Shown piece after piece: positions 23,710 through 32,550 of a stretch of 64,000 bases of DNA. The position numbers were made by a program, and so were the translations under genes. A model generated the notes under the pieces. The model had not been told where the DNA came from and did not search any database. It saw nothing but the letters and a program-made list of their open reading frames with translations. This stretch comes from RGIG1681 sp045657465. GTDB lineage: Bacteria; Bacillota; Clostridia; Christensenellales; UBA1242. Every line of letters begins with the position of its first letter. The first letter of the stretch is position 1. Where the stretch lies: the NCBI GenBank assembly GCA_045657465.1, contig JAZOTD010000007.1, positions 6,956-70,955 of the forward strand. Direction: 5' to 3'.

Positions 23710-25059
23710 CTATTTTCCTAAACAGAATTTTTTGAAGATTTGGTCAATAATATCTTCACTTGTTGTGTTTCCAGTGATTTCTCCAATGTTGATGTATGCT
23801 TGCTTAATGTCAATAGAAACAAGGTCAAGAGTGTCTTCACCAATATTTGATGTTGCTCGGTTAATGCTTTCAGTTGCACGAATAAGTGCGTCTTTGTGAC
23901 GTTCATTTGTGATAATCAAGCTATCAGCTGGAATATTTGAAATTTTAGTGATTTCTAAAATTTTAGATTTAAGTGTTTCAATGCCACTGCCTGTGGTTGT
24001 GCTGATTTCAATCTCGCCGTCAAAACTTTCCAAAAGCTTAGTTTCAAGGTCTGATTTTGTTTTGATGACAATATAGTTTTTGCCTTGGATAGATTCAAAA
24101 ATATCTTTGTCTTCTTTTGAATATTCTCTGCTTGAGTCAATCAAGAACAAAATAATGTCGGCTTGGTCCATCAAGCTTTTTGCCTTGTCAACGCCGATTT
24201 TTTCAACCTTGTCAGTAGTTTCATGTATGCCTGCTGTGTCAATAAGATTGATTTTGATATCGTCAAGCATAAAGCTGTCTTCAATTGTGTCACGAGTTGT
24301 GCCGGCAATGTCAGTTACAATTGCACGTTCACGTTGCAACAAAAAGTTTAACAAGCTAGACTTTCCAACATTTGGCTTTCCAACAATCAAAACATTGATG
24401 CCAGACTTGATAATTTTTCCAACATCGCTGGTGTTAATAACTTCTTGCATTTTTGAAGATAAAACCATAAGGCGTTGTTTAACCTTTGCCTTTGTGATAT
24501 ATTCAATAGTTTCTTCAGGGTAGTCAAATGAAACTTCAATTTCTGAAAGAATATCTGTGAGCTCTTTTTGTGCATCATATGCAAGCTTACTTAAGTTGCC
24601 AGACAAGAGTTGATAGCCGGCTCTTACTTCAGCATCGCTTTCTGCATTAATCATATCCATCATGCCTTCAGCAGACGAGAGTGATACTTTGCCATTCAAA
24701 AAGGCACGTTTTGTAAATTCGCCATTGGTTGCAATTCTTGCACCACATTCTATGCATGCACGCATAACGCCGTTTGCAATCTGGTTTCCACCATGGCATT
24801 GAAATTCAACCATATCTTCGCCAGTGTATGACTTTGGTGCTTTAAACACCACGCACATAGCTTGTTCATTGAATGATTTTGTTGAAATTGTGCCAAGGGT
24901 GAGCATTCTTGGAGTTAGTTCACTTGGTTTTGTTTTGTTTGTGGTTGAAAAAAGCATGTCAGCGATTGAAATGGCTTCACCACCTGACATTCTAACAATT
25001 GAAATAGCTCCTGAACTTGAGCCCGTTGAAACGGCTACGATTGTATCTTTGTTTTCCAT
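23710..25059 (-). CDS. mnmE: tRNA modification GTPase MnmE (TrmE)
   Basis: A 449-residue K+-dependent GTPase that works with MnmG on tRNA U34. N-terminal folate-binding domain (DTIVAVSTG, then YTGEDMVEFQCHGG), helical domain, and an inserted G domain with GKPNVGKSSLLN, DIAGTTRD and DTAGI; it ends in the signature FCLGK whose Cys is conserved. The ATG at 25059 has no ribosome site and a -10 box 7 nt upstream, so this first gene of the operon is probably leaderless. Confidence 0.97.
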   Translation of the reverse strand: MENKDTIVAVSTGSSSGAISIVRMSGGEAISIADMLFSTTNKTKPSELTPRMLTLGTISTKSFNEQAMCVVFKAPKSYTGEDMVEFQCHGGNQIANGVMRACIECGARIATNGEFTKRAFLNGKVSLSSAEGMMDMINAESDAEVRAGYQLLSGNLSKLAYDAQKELTDILSEIEVSFDYPEETIEYITKAKVKQRLMVLSSKMQEVINTSDVGKIIKSGINVLIVGKPNVGKSSLLNFLLQRERAIVTDIAGTTRDTIEDSFMLDDIKINLIDTAGIHETTDKVEKIGVDKAKSLMDQADIILFLIDSSREYSKEDKDIFESIQGKNYIVIKTKSDLETKLLESFDGEIEISTTTGSGIETLKSKILEITKISNIPADSLIITNERHKDALIRATESINRATSNIGEDTLDLVSIDIKQAYINIGEITGNTTSEDIIDQIFKKFCLGK

Positions 25060-25066
25060 AAGTTAA

Positions 25067-25094
25067 ATTATAACAAATTTGATCGATTTTTCAA
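25067..25094 (-). promoter_or_regulatory. Promoter of mnmE
   Basis: On the minus strand TTGAAA (25089-25094), a 16-bp spacer and TATAAT (25067-25072), then 7 nt to the ATG. Confidence 0.75.
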
Positions 25095-25158
25095 TAATTT
25101 TGCATAATTTTATAAAAATAACTAAATTTGATAGGGTGTGTGTAAAATTAAAAAATAA

Positions 25159-25187
25159 AAAACACCGAATATTCGGTGTTTTTTATT
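25159..25187 (-). terminator. Terminator after jag
   Basis: AACACCGAATATTCGGTGTT, a self-complementary stem, followed on the minus strand by a T-rich run. It separates the ribosomal/insertase operon from mnmE. The same AACACCGA stem recurs at 51.2 and 58.8 kb. Confidence 0.85.
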
Positions 25188-25193
25188 GTTGTC

Positions 25194-25913
25194 TTAGTTT
25201 AAATCAGCTCTTGGTTCTTTGTTTTTATGTTCTTCAGCTTCAGTGATTGTGTCATCATCGAAATAATCTTCAATTTCTTGCATATTTTTTTGACGAGCAA
25301 TATTGCTTTTTAGTTTAACAACTACATATCTGTTTGGTTCGTTGCCATAGCTTTCAGTGATGACTTTGTCATGGTTTGCAAGAGCAGAGTGAATGATTCT
25401 TCTTTCATAAGAATTCATAGCTTCAAACTTAAATTCTTTGTGGTCACGAAGAACTTTGCCTGCAGTTCTTTTTGCAAGATTGGTGAGTGTTTCTTCACGT
25501 TTAACAATATAGTTGTTGCTGTCAACAGTCACACGTTTTGATTCTTCTCTTGATTTGCCCTTGTTATAAATTGCATTTGCAACAGTTTGGAATTCTTCAA
25601 TTGAATCGCCATGTTTGCCAATAAAGAGTGCTGCGTCTGTTCCTGTAACATTTACCAAAAAGTCAGCTTCTCTTTCTTCAACATAAACGTCAAGTTCAAG
25701 ACCCATAAGGCTAATCATTTTTTCAACAAGTTCTTTAACAACAGCTTCTTCAGCAGAAGTTGTGTTTACTGACAAGCGAACTCTTGCTTTATTGAAAAGC
25801 CCAGCTTGTTCCAAAATATCAATTTTAACGTCATCTCTTGTGAGACCTAATTTATAAAGACCAATTTCAATAGCTTGGTCAACGGTTTTTCCTTGTGTTT
25901 CAATACTTTTCAT
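25194..25913 (-). CDS. jag: RNA-binding protein Jag/KhpB
   Basis: A 239-residue RNA-binding protein. An N-terminal Jag_N domain (residues 1-52, SIETQGKTVDQAIEIGL), a KH-like domain with ALFIGKHGDSIEEFQTV (near residue 110), and an R3H domain with the motif ERRIIHSAL (near residue 180). The last 30 residues are acidic and disordered. Jag/KhpB proteins bind many RNAs and affect cell elongation in Gram-positives. It follows yidC by 9 nt, the usual order near the origin. Confidence 0.93.
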   Translation of the reverse strand: MKSIETQGKTVDQAIEIGLYKLGLTRDDVKIDILEQAGLFNKARVRLSVNTTSAEEAVVKELVEKMISLMGLELDVYVEEREADFLVNVTGTDAALFIGKHGDSIEEFQTVANAIYNKGKSREESKRVTVDSNNYIVKREETLTNLAKRTAGKVLRDHKEFKFEAMNSYERRIIHSALANHDKVITESYGNEPNRYVVVKLKSNIARQKNMQEIEDYFDDDTITEAEEHKNKEPRADLN

Positions 25914-25922
25914 AAGTTGCTC

Positions 25923-27131
25923 CTAAATTTTTCCTTTTTTTGCAAGTCTTTCAGCTTCTTTTTCTAAAGATGCTTCAACTGCAAGTCTTTGTTTTTTTGT
26001 AAGTGCATTAACAATTAGTGAAACAACTTCACCCAAAGCAATTGATGCAATGTTGCTTGCTAAAAGGTAAATACCGAATGATGCACTTGATGTTAAAACA
26101 AACATAACCATCATGATAGGCAAGACGAGTTTCATGATTTTCATGGTCATGCCATTTTGTTGGTCTGATTTTTTAACGATTTGATTTACGAGTTTGTTTT
26201 TATATTTGCTGTGAAGTTCTGAAATAAATTGTGATAGGTAAGTAATAACACCTGCCAAGATTGCCAAGATGTAGAAACCGTTATTTTTTACTTCATCTTT
26301 TGAAATGATGTTTGAGATGCGAGTGTATGCGTCTTTGTTGATATTTTTTTCAACATATTCAGCATATTCCTTGCCACCATCTTTTGCCATATCTAATAGT
26401 TCGTTATAGGTTGGGAATGGGCTTGTTGTTGCATCTGCAACCCAAATGTTTTTAACCCAAAGCCAGTCAGCTTTAACTTCATGCCATTCGTCTTGTGCGG
26501 CTTGAATTGAAGTTTTTGTGATTTGATTGATTGTGTTTTCATGTTCATCAACAAATGCTGCATAATCTTGAATGGTTGAACCTGGAACTACTTCAAGATA
26601 AACTTTTTCACTTGAATATTTTTCAATCCAAGCATCAACGTCTTTGTTTGAATCAAGTTCTGGGTATGTTTTTTTTATTTCACTATAAAATGTGTCAGTG
26701 TATGCAGCTTCAACATGTTCATATTGGTTGATTGCTTCATATGCAGAAACATCTCTAAGTGATCCGAAGAATGTGAAGAAAATAACCATTGTTAAAATCA
26801 TATTCACAAGCATCACGAGACAACCTGTGCCCATCTTTAATCCTTCACGTTTATAGAGTGCGTTGGTTTGAAGTTGCAAACGTTGTCTGTCGTTGCCAAA
26901 CTTTTTTTGAAGTTTTGCAACTTCTGGTGCACATTTTTGTTGAACGAGTGTTTGCTTTTTTTGAGTGTATTTAGTTAATAAATCTAGTGGAAGAGTTACT
27001 GCTTTAACGATTAACGTTAAAAGTAAGATTGTCCAGCCAAGGTTTCCAACTCCACCTTTTATCCAATTGATCAAAATTGTCCAAAGGTCGTTTGGAGCTT
27101 TGAGTGCTGAAACAAATGATAAAATGTTCAT
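25923..27131 (-). CDS. yidC: Membrane protein insertase YidC
   Basis: A 402-residue YidC/Oxa1 insertase. The first core helix (LGWTILLLTLIVKAVTLPLD) is followed by a charged cytoplasmic hairpin, a second helix near residue 110, and three C-terminal helices from about residue 270. In Gram-positive YidC the groove Arg sits in LIR/LLR; here the equivalent residue looks like Lys (LIVKAV). A stretch of about 140 residues (130-270) lies between helices 2 and 3, much longer than in SpoIIIJ-type proteins. There is no lipoprotein signal. It sits between yidD and jag, each with an AAGGAG-type site. Confidence 0.92.
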   Translation of the reverse strand: MNILSFVSALKAPNDLWTILINWIKGGVGNLGWTILLLTLIVKAVTLPLDLLTKYTQKKQTLVQQKCAPEVAKLQKKFGNDRQRLQLQTNALYKREGLKMGTGCLVMLVNMILTMVIFFTFFGSLRDVSAYEAINQYEHVEAAYTDTFYSEIKKTYPELDSNKDVDAWIEKYSSEKVYLEVVPGSTIQDYAAFVDEHENTINQITKTSIQAAQDEWHEVKADWLWVKNIWVADATTSPFPTYNELLDMAKDGGKEYAEYVEKNINKDAYTRISNIISKDEVKNNGFYILAILAGVITYLSQFISELHSKYKNKLVNQIVKKSDQQNGMTMKIMKLVLPIMMVMFVLTSSASFGIYLLASNIASIALGEVVSLIVNALTKKQRLAVEASLEKEAERLAKKGKI

Positions 27132-27141
27132 TGATAGCTCC

Positions 27142-27417
27142 TTACATAAAATTTTTAAAGTTCTTTTTAGGGTTGATTGGAACAGGGTCTGTTCCGCCTT
27201 TAGAACGTGGGTTGCACCTGCAAAGCCTAATAATGGTTAGTTTTAAACCACTAAAAAAACCCCATTCAGCAAAACAACGACTCGCATAGAGCGAGCATGT
27301 TGGTGTAAATTTGCATGCATGGGGAATAAATGGTGAGATGCAAAATTTAAATATAGCAACAAAAAACATTGCAATATATTTTGGTATTGAAATAATCGCT
27401 TTAAACACTTTTTTCAT
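27142..27417 (-). CDS. yidD: Membrane protein insertion efficiency factor YidD
   Basis: A 91-residue YidD protein. One N-terminal membrane-associated helix, then the family motif CKFTPTCSLYA, and RCNPRSKGGTDPVP at the end. It helps YidC insert proteins. Its start overlaps the end of rnpA by 17 nt, as is common. Confidence 0.95.
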   Translation of the reverse strand: MKKVFKAIISIPKYIAMFFVAIFKFCISPFIPHACKFTPTCSLYASRCFAEWGFFSGLKLTIIRLCRCNPRSKGGTDPVPINPKKNFKNFM

Positions 27418-27754
27418 CTTTAAACAAATCTGCCTTTTCTATTAAGCCAACAAATTCTTTTTCAAGATACGAAAAATCAAAATCAGTTATGCTTTCTTTT
27501 GCTACAACTATAATGTTATAGTTTTGTTTCAAATTTGGCAACTGTTTTTTAACAATTTCTCTAAGTCTGCGTCTAACCAAATTGCGTTTTGTGGCATGAC
27601 CAATCTTTTTTGTTACAGCAAAGCCCACTTTGATATCTTTTGTTTTTGAAGTGGTTTTATACAAAACCATAGCTCTGCCAGAAAAATGCTCGCCAGCCTT
27701 ATAGACATAGTTAAACTGATATCTCTTTTTTAATCGATTGACTCTTTTAAGCAT
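27401..27754 (-). CDS. rnpA: Ribonuclease P protein component RnpA
   Basis: The 117-residue protein subunit of RNase P, which binds the catalytic RNA and pre-tRNA leader. It has RLKKRYQFNYVYKAG at the start, FAVTKKIGHATKRNLVRRRL (the RNR motif) in the middle and a C-terminal acidic helix. It lies 21 nt after rpmH. Confidence 0.95.
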   Translation of the reverse strand: MLKRVNRLKKRYQFNYVYKAGEHFSGRAMVLYKTTSKTKDIKVGFAVTKKIGHATKRNLVRRRLREIVKKQLPNLKQNYNIIVVAKESITDFDFSYLEKEFVGLIEKADLFKDEKSV

Positions 27755-27775
27755 TGATTATCCTTTTATCAAAAA

Positions 27776-27913
27776 TTATTTTCTGATAAGTTGTTTGCGA
27801 CCTTTGTTTCTTCTTCTAGCTAAAACCTTTCTGCCACCTTTTGTTTGCATTTTCTTTCTAAAACCATGAACTTTGTTCTTATGATTTTTCTTTGGTTGGT
27901 AAGTTCTTTTCAT
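27776..27913 (-). CDS. rpmH: 50S ribosomal protein L34
   Basis: A 45-residue ribosomal protein, very basic, starting MKRTYQPKKNHKNKVHGFRK and ending GRKQLIRK. An AGGAGC ribosome site precedes the ATG. It is the first gene of rpmH-rnpA-yidD-yidC-jag. Confidence 0.97.
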   Translation of the reverse strand: MKRTYQPKKNHKNKVHGFRKKMQTKGGRKVLARRRNKGRKQLIRK

Positions 27914-27941
27914 AATAATTTGCTCCTAAATAAAGTTAATT

Positions 27942-27959
27942 CTATGTGCCCGCACATAG
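27942..27959. promoter_or_regulatory. Perfect inverted repeat in the rpmH leader
   Basis: CTATGTGC, CC, GCACATAG: an 18-bp near-perfect palindrome, more GC-rich than its surroundings, 29 bp before the rpmH ATG. It could be an operator or, as RNA, a hairpin in the leader. No T run follows, so it is not a simple terminator. Confidence 0.5.
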
Positions 27960-28023
27960 TTACCGTATCATTATAGACATAAACCAAAGGTTTTGTCAAG
28001 AATAAACTTGAAAATTTTATGCA

Positions 28024-28048
28024 TTAAAAACCCCCTGACTGGCAGGGG
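28024..28048 (-). terminator. Terminator of the dnaA-dnaN-membrane protein unit
   Basis: On the minus strand CCCCTG, CCAGT, CAGGGG then GTTTTT. It ends the transcript before the rpmH promoter region. Confidence 0.85.
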
Positions 28049-28058
28049 ATTAAAGGTT

Positions 28059-28742
28059 TTATTTTGATGTTTTTGATTTTGAACCAGTGTTTCCAACTTT
28101 TATTAAACAGCCATTGATGATTGTTTTTGTTCTGTTTAATGACATTGAGAAGATTATGTTCATCACAATTGTCACCAAAACCATTGTGCTCATTTCAACA
28201 ACAAATGCCATAAGTGTTGAAAATTGATAGTTTGGAACAGCAAACGCCTTGAACATGTTGAGTGCAAATTGCACAAGTGCATTGATTGCCACAGCATAGA
28301 AGAACACTGTTGTAACCAAAAAGTTTGAAGTTGTTTTCAAGCGATTCTTTTCATCTTTTTGAACATTATAGAACACTGAAAGTGCAATAATGTTTACTAA
28401 GAATGAAATGTATGCAAAGAAGAATACAAGCATAACAATGTTTTCATACCAGCCTAAAATATAATAAACGTTTGTGAAGAGATAGAATGCAATATAAAAC
28501 ATCATTCTAAACCAAACTGGCATAACCAAGCTTTTGATTTTGGTAACAAAGAAACCACCAATAAACAAAAGCAGGCAAAACACAACCAAAACATATGCGA
28601 TGATATAACTGAAACCACTAAAGAATGTTAAGTTTGTGATTCCAAAAAGGTTGAGTGTTAAAATAAGCAAATGAATAAGCGTGAATGATAGCACTGAAAT
28701 TAGTGTGATATTACACGCAAGGTCTTTTCTAAATTCGTTCAT
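28059..28742 (-). CDS. Hypothetical six-helix membrane protein downstream of dnaN
   Basis: A 227-residue hydrophobic protein with about six membrane helices evenly spaced from residue 12 to 205, no signal peptide and no motif I recognise. The C-terminus is basic. An AAGGA ribosome site precedes the ATG, 11 nt after the dnaN stop, so it is co-transcribed with dnaA-dnaN. In most Bacillota this slot holds the S4-like yaaA and recF. No function is proposed. Confidence 0.8.
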   Translation of the reverse strand: MNEFRKDLACNITLISVLSFTLIHLLILTLNLFGITNLTFFSGFSYIIAYVLVVFCLLLFIGGFFVTKIKSLVMPVWFRMMFYIAFYLFTNVYYILGWYENIVMLVFFFAYISFLVNIIALSVFYNVQKDEKNRLKTTSNFLVTTVFFYAVAINALVQFALNMFKAFAVPNYQFSTLMAFVVEMSTMVLVTIVMNIIFSMSLNRTKTIINGCLIKVGNTGSKSKTSK

Positions 28743-28753
28743 AATTATGGTCC

Positions 28754-29857
28754 TTATTCAACAATTCTTACTGGCAAAATGAGATATAGATATTTGTCAT
28801 CATCGGCAGAGCAAATTGTGCATGGTGCGATTTGTGAAGTGAAATTGATTTTGATGAACTCATCATTAATTGTGTGCATGCAGTCGCTAAGATATCTTGC
28901 GTTGAATGCGATTGTCAAATCTTTTCCTTCAAGAGAAATGGTGATATTTTCAGTAACGTTTCCAATGTTTGAAGCAGAGGTGAGGGTGAGCACTTTGTCG
29001 CGAATGTCAAATTTAACAAGGTTGTTTTTGTCCATTCTTGCGAGCAAGCTTGCTCTGTCGAGACCGTCTTCAAGTTGAGCTTTTGAAACGGTGATTGTTG
29101 TGGTTGTTGTGTTTGGAATAACTTGACGATAGTTGATAAATTCACCTTCTAAAAGTCTTGTGATGATTTTAACTGAACCATCATTAATGAGCAAGTGGTT
29201 TTGGCTGATTAAAATATCAATAGATTCATTTTCTGTATTGATAAGTTTTGAGATTTCGCCAAGGCATCTTGCTGGAACAATACAACTCATTTTTGAAGTT
29301 GTTGATTCGATGTCTGTTTTAACCATTGCAAGTCTGTAACCATCAAGGGCAACAGCTGTGATTTGGTTGTTTTCAATTTCAAACAAGCAACCCTTAAGGA
29401 TAGGTCTTGCATCATCAACAGCAACAGAGAAGATTGTTTTGTCAATAAGATCTTTCAAATCACTGCAGCCAATGGTGATTGTTTCAGGAGCGGTGAGCTC
29501 TTTAATCACTGGAAATTCATCAGCGTTCATGCATTGAAGATAACCTTCAGAATCAGTGTATTTAATTTTCAAAGTGTTTTGTTCTGTAAGTGAAAGTTCA
29601 ATTTGTTCGTTTGAAAGCTTTTTAACAAAGTCTGCAAAGAACTTTCCAGGAACAACCACATCACCTGCGATTTTTACGTCTGCAGGAATGGTTTTTTCGA
29701 TAGAGATTTCAAGGTCAGTTGCTGACAATGTTAATGTGTCTTCGCTCGCATGGAGTTTGATACCTTCCAAAATAGGATTTGTTGTTCTAACTGCAGTTGC
29801 TCTTAAAACCTTAAGCACTGCATCGCTTAAATCTAAACCTTCGCAAATAAGTTTCAT
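28754..29857 (-). CDS. dnaN: DNA polymerase III beta subunit (sliding clamp)
   Basis: A 367-residue beta clamp of three repeats of about 120 residues, with PILEGIKLHA in the first, ARPILKGCLFEI in the second and the C-terminal LPVRIVE ending that closes the partner-binding pocket. It forms the dimeric ring that holds the polymerase on DNA. The ribosome site is AAGGAGAA. It lies 11 nt after dnaA. Confidence 0.97.
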   Translation of the reverse strand: MKLICEGLDLSDAVLKVLRATAVRTTNPILEGIKLHASEDTLTLSATDLEISIEKTIPADVKIAGDVVVPGKFFADFVKKLSNEQIELSLTEQNTLKIKYTDSEGYLQCMNADEFPVIKELTAPETITIGCSDLKDLIDKTIFSVAVDDARPILKGCLFEIENNQITAVALDGYRLAMVKTDIESTTSKMSCIVPARCLGEISKLINTENESIDILISQNHLLINDGSVKIITRLLEGEFINYRQVIPNTTTTTITVSKAQLEDGLDRASLLARMDKNNLVKFDIRDKVLTLTSASNIGNVTENITISLEGKDLTIAFNARYLSDCMHTINDEFIKINFTSQIAPCTICSADDDKYLYLILPVRIVE

Positions 29858-29868
29858 AATATTCTCCT

Positions 29869-31269
29869 TTATTTTCCTTCAATCATTTGTTTTAAATCAT
29901 TTATTTGAACTTCTAATTTTTTAGATTTTTTAATGTCATCAGCAATCTTGTTTTTTGCATAAATTACCGTTGCATGGTCTTTTCCAAAAATGTTTCCAAT
30001 AGATTCTAATGGAATGTTTAAAAATTCAGTGATGAGATACATTGCAATTTGTCTTGCTTCAGCAATTGCTTTTGTTCGCTTTCTTGCAAGCAGTTCATCT
30101 TTTTTGACGTTATAGAACTTGCAAACAATGTCAATGATTTTAGTAGCATCAATTGTTTCTTCGCTTGTGGTTGCAATATCTTTAAGTGCTTCACGAGCGG
30201 TTTCAAGGGTTGCGATGTCTTCTTTTAAAAGGTTTGAATAGAATACTGTTCTAGACAAATAGCCTTCCATCGTTCTAATGTTTGTTGTTGATACGTCTGC
30301 TATGTATTCAATAACTTCTCTTGAAACGTTATATCTTTCGATCTGTGCTTTTTTGTTCAAAATTGCAATTTTTGTTTCGATATCAGGAACTCCAATATCT
30401 GCAAGCATGCCCCATTCAAAACGGGTTCTAAGTCTTTCTTCAAGTGGATTGAGCTCTTTTGGTTGTTTATCAGATGTGATAACAATTTGTTTGCCGTTTT
30501 GATGAAGTTCATTGAAAATATTAAAAAACTGTTCTTGAGTTTGTTGTTTTTTAATGATTTGTTGAATGTCATCAATAATTAAAATGTCGGCTTTTAAATA
30601 TGCTTCTTTAAACTTTGCTGTTGAGTTTGTTTGAAGCGATGACAAAAAGTCTTCAGTAAACTTGTTTGTTGTTACATAAATGACTTTTAGTGATGGATTG
30701 TTTTCTTGAACATAGTTTCCAATAGCGTGCAAAAGGTGAGTTTTTCCAAGACCTGAACTGCCATAGATGAAAAGGGGATTAATTTTTGTTCCTGGGTCTT
30801 CGGCAACTGCTTTTGCAGCGGCTGAAGCAAACTGGTTGTTGCTTCCAACAATAAAGTTTTCAAATGTGTATTTTGGGTTGAAGTGAAAGTTTTCTTCTGC
30901 TCCAGGTTTAACTCTTGGAGTGTTTTCGTCAACATAAACACGTTCTTTTGGTTTTGAACTAGAAGTTTTGTCTTGAACTTCAACATAGTCATCTTCTTTA
31001 ACGATAATTTCGATTTGATTGATTGCACTATAAACCTTGTGGGCACATGAGATGATAATGTCTTTATAGTTTTTCAAGATGAGATTTTTTGCACTTTTGG
31101 TTTCAGCTGAAAGCACAACCACATTTTCTTTAATGTCTTCAATTGCAAGATTTTTAATCCAAACATCAAAGGACACAGCAGAAAGTTCTTTTGCGATTTC
31201 GTCTAAAACATTTTGCCAAAAATCATTAATGTTGATATTTCCAGATGAAATAAAATCTTCGTGTTCCAC
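29869..31269 (-). CDS. dnaA: Chromosomal replication initiator protein DnaA
   Basis: A 466-residue initiator. Domain I (residues 1-90) has FWQNVLDEI, domain II is a short linker, and the AAA+ domain begins near residue 130 with FENFIVGSNNQFA, Walker A GSSGLGKTH (170-178) and Walker B ILIIDDIQ. Domain IV, which reads DnaA boxes, has FGKDHATVIYAKNK where many Bacillota have GRDHTTV. The start is a GTG at 31269 with GGGGG upstream. It is the first gene of dnaA-dnaN-membrane protein, divergent from recF. Confidence 0.97.
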   Translation of the reverse strand: MEHEDFISSGNININDFWQNVLDEIAKELSAVSFDVWIKNLAIEDIKENVVVLSAETKSAKNLILKNYKDIIISCAHKVYSAINQIEIIVKEDDYVEVQDKTSSSKPKERVYVDENTPRVKPGAEENFHFNPKYTFENFIVGSNNQFASAAAKAVAEDPGTKINPLFIYGSSGLGKTHLLHAIGNYVQENNPSLKVIYVTTNKFTEDFLSSLQTNSTAKFKEAYLKADILIIDDIQQIIKKQQTQEQFFNIFNELHQNGKQIVITSDKQPKELNPLEERLRTRFEWGMLADIGVPDIETKIAILNKKAQIERYNVSREVIEYIADVSTTNIRTMEGYLSRTVFYSNLLKEDIATLETAREALKDIATTSEETIDATKIIDIVCKFYNVKKDELLARKRTKAIAEARQIAMYLITEFLNIPLESIGNIFGKDHATVIYAKNKIADDIKKSKKLEVQINDLKQMIEGK

Positions 31270-31387
31270 GATAGACCCCCACTATTGTAATTCATATTAA
31301 TTATATTGTGAAAACTGGCAAAAATCAAGTAAGTTTAAACCAAAATATTATAAATATTATTTATTAGACATTCATGACAAAAAAATA
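31270..31387. other. dnaA-recF divergent gap, candidate origin region
   Basis: AT-rich, with a tract near 31340-31366 (AATATTATAAATATTATTTA) that could unwind easily. I find no TTATCCACA-type DnaA box; the best match is GTTTTCACA on the minus strand (31307-31315), 7 of 9. Transcription diverges from here, as expected for an origin, but the box evidence is missing. Confidence 0.35.
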
Positions 31388-31393
31388 TATAAT
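31365..31393 (+). promoter_or_regulatory. Promoter of recF
   Basis: TAGACA (31365-31370), a 17-bp spacer and TATAAT (31388-31393), then 12 nt to the ATG without a ribosome site. Confidence 0.65.
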
Positions 31394-31405
31394 ATAGTTG
31401 TTGAT

Positions 31406-32518
31406 ATGAAAGTTAAATGGCTTAAACTGAAAAATTTTAGAAACTACGACGAATGCTTCGTAGAATTTTTTGGTGGAACAAATTTAATTTCTGGTGGAAA
31501 TGGGCAAGGCAAAACCAATCTTGTTGAAGGCATTATGGTCAATGCGCTCACAAAAAGCCCACGAACTTCACGAGATGAAGATATGAAAAAAGAAAACACT
31601 TCTCACACAGAGGCAGAGGTGTGCATTGAAAGAGAATTTGGTGAGCTCACGGTAAAGTGCGTGCTTGATGACGAGCTTAAGAAAAAGTTTTTTATTAACG
31701 GCAATGAAATTAAAAAAGTTAGCGAAGTGTTTGGAAATTTGGTTGCGGTGTATTTTTCACCAAACGACCTAAAAATCGTTTCATCGTCGCCAAGTGAACG
31801 TCGTGATTTTATGGACACCGATATTTCACAGCTTTCAGGGTCTTATTACACACTTATTCAAAGGTATGAAAAAGTTTTGTTTCAACGCAATAAACTTTTG
31901 AAAATGATTCACAATAAAGCCGATCTTGTTGACCAGATTGAAATTTGGGATACTCAACTTGCTCATCTTGCAGGGTTAGTTATAAAAACCCGAAAAAACT
32001 TCATTCAAAAACTGACTGGTCCGGCGAATGAAACAATTAAGTTTATGTCAAAAAATGCAGATGAACTTGGCATTTCTTATGTTGGAGCAAAGGGTGAAAC
32101 TGCAAGTGAAATCGAAGCAGAAATTTTGCAATCACTCAAAAATAATCTTGATAGAGACATGGAACTTGGTTATACAAGTGTTGGTCCACACAGAGATGAT
32201 GTTAAGTTTGAACTAAACGGGAAAGATGCCAAAATCTTTGCAAGTCAAGGTCAACAACGAAGCATTGTGCTTGCACTTAAAATTGCAGAAATGCAGGTTT
32301 TTGAAACAGAGCTTGGCGAAAAACCAGTTCTTGTTTTAGATGATGTGTTTAGCGAACTTGACTCGACAAGACAAAAAAAGATGTATCAAAAGCTAAATGG
32401 TGTTCAGGTTTTGATGACGGGTACTGCCTTTAAGTTTAAACCCAATGAAGATTATTTAACGATATCTGTAAAAAATGCCAAACTTAAATCAAAACTAAAT
32501 CAAAAAATCGAAAAATAA
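31406..32518 (+). CDS. recF: DNA replication and repair protein RecF
   Basis: A 370-residue SMC-like ATPase that helps load RecA at gaps. It has WLKLKNFRNYDE at the start, Walker A GGNGQGKTN (near residue 32), the signature region ASQGQQRSIVLALK and Walker B PVLVLDDVFSELD. The ATG at 31406 has no ribosome site. It stands alone, divergent from dnaA, and ends in a terminator. Confidence 0.96.
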   Translation: MKVKWLKLKNFRNYDECFVEFFGGTNLISGGNGQGKTNLVEGIMVNALTKSPRTSRDEDMKKENTSHTEAEVCIEREFGELTVKCVLDDELKKKFFINGNEIKKVSEVFGNLVAVYFSPNDLKIVSSSPSERRDFMDTDISQLSGSYYTLIQRYEKVLFQRNKLLKMIHNKADLVDQIEIWDTQLAHLAGLVIKTRKNFIQKLTGPANETIKFMSKNADELGISYVGAKGETASEIEAEILQSLKNNLDRDMELGYTSVGPHRDDVKFELNGKDAKIFASQGQQRSIVLALKIAEMQVFETELGEKPVLVLDDVFSELDSTRQKKMYQKLNGVQVLMTGTAFKFKPNEDYLTISVKNAKLKSKLNQKIEK

Positions 32519-32547
32519 AAAGATAGAGACCACTCTCTATCTTTTTT
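32517..32547. terminator. Bidirectional terminator after recF
   Basis: AAAGATAGAGA, CCAC, TCTCTATCTTTT, between convergent genes. Confidence 0.9.
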
Positions 32548-32550
32548 GTT

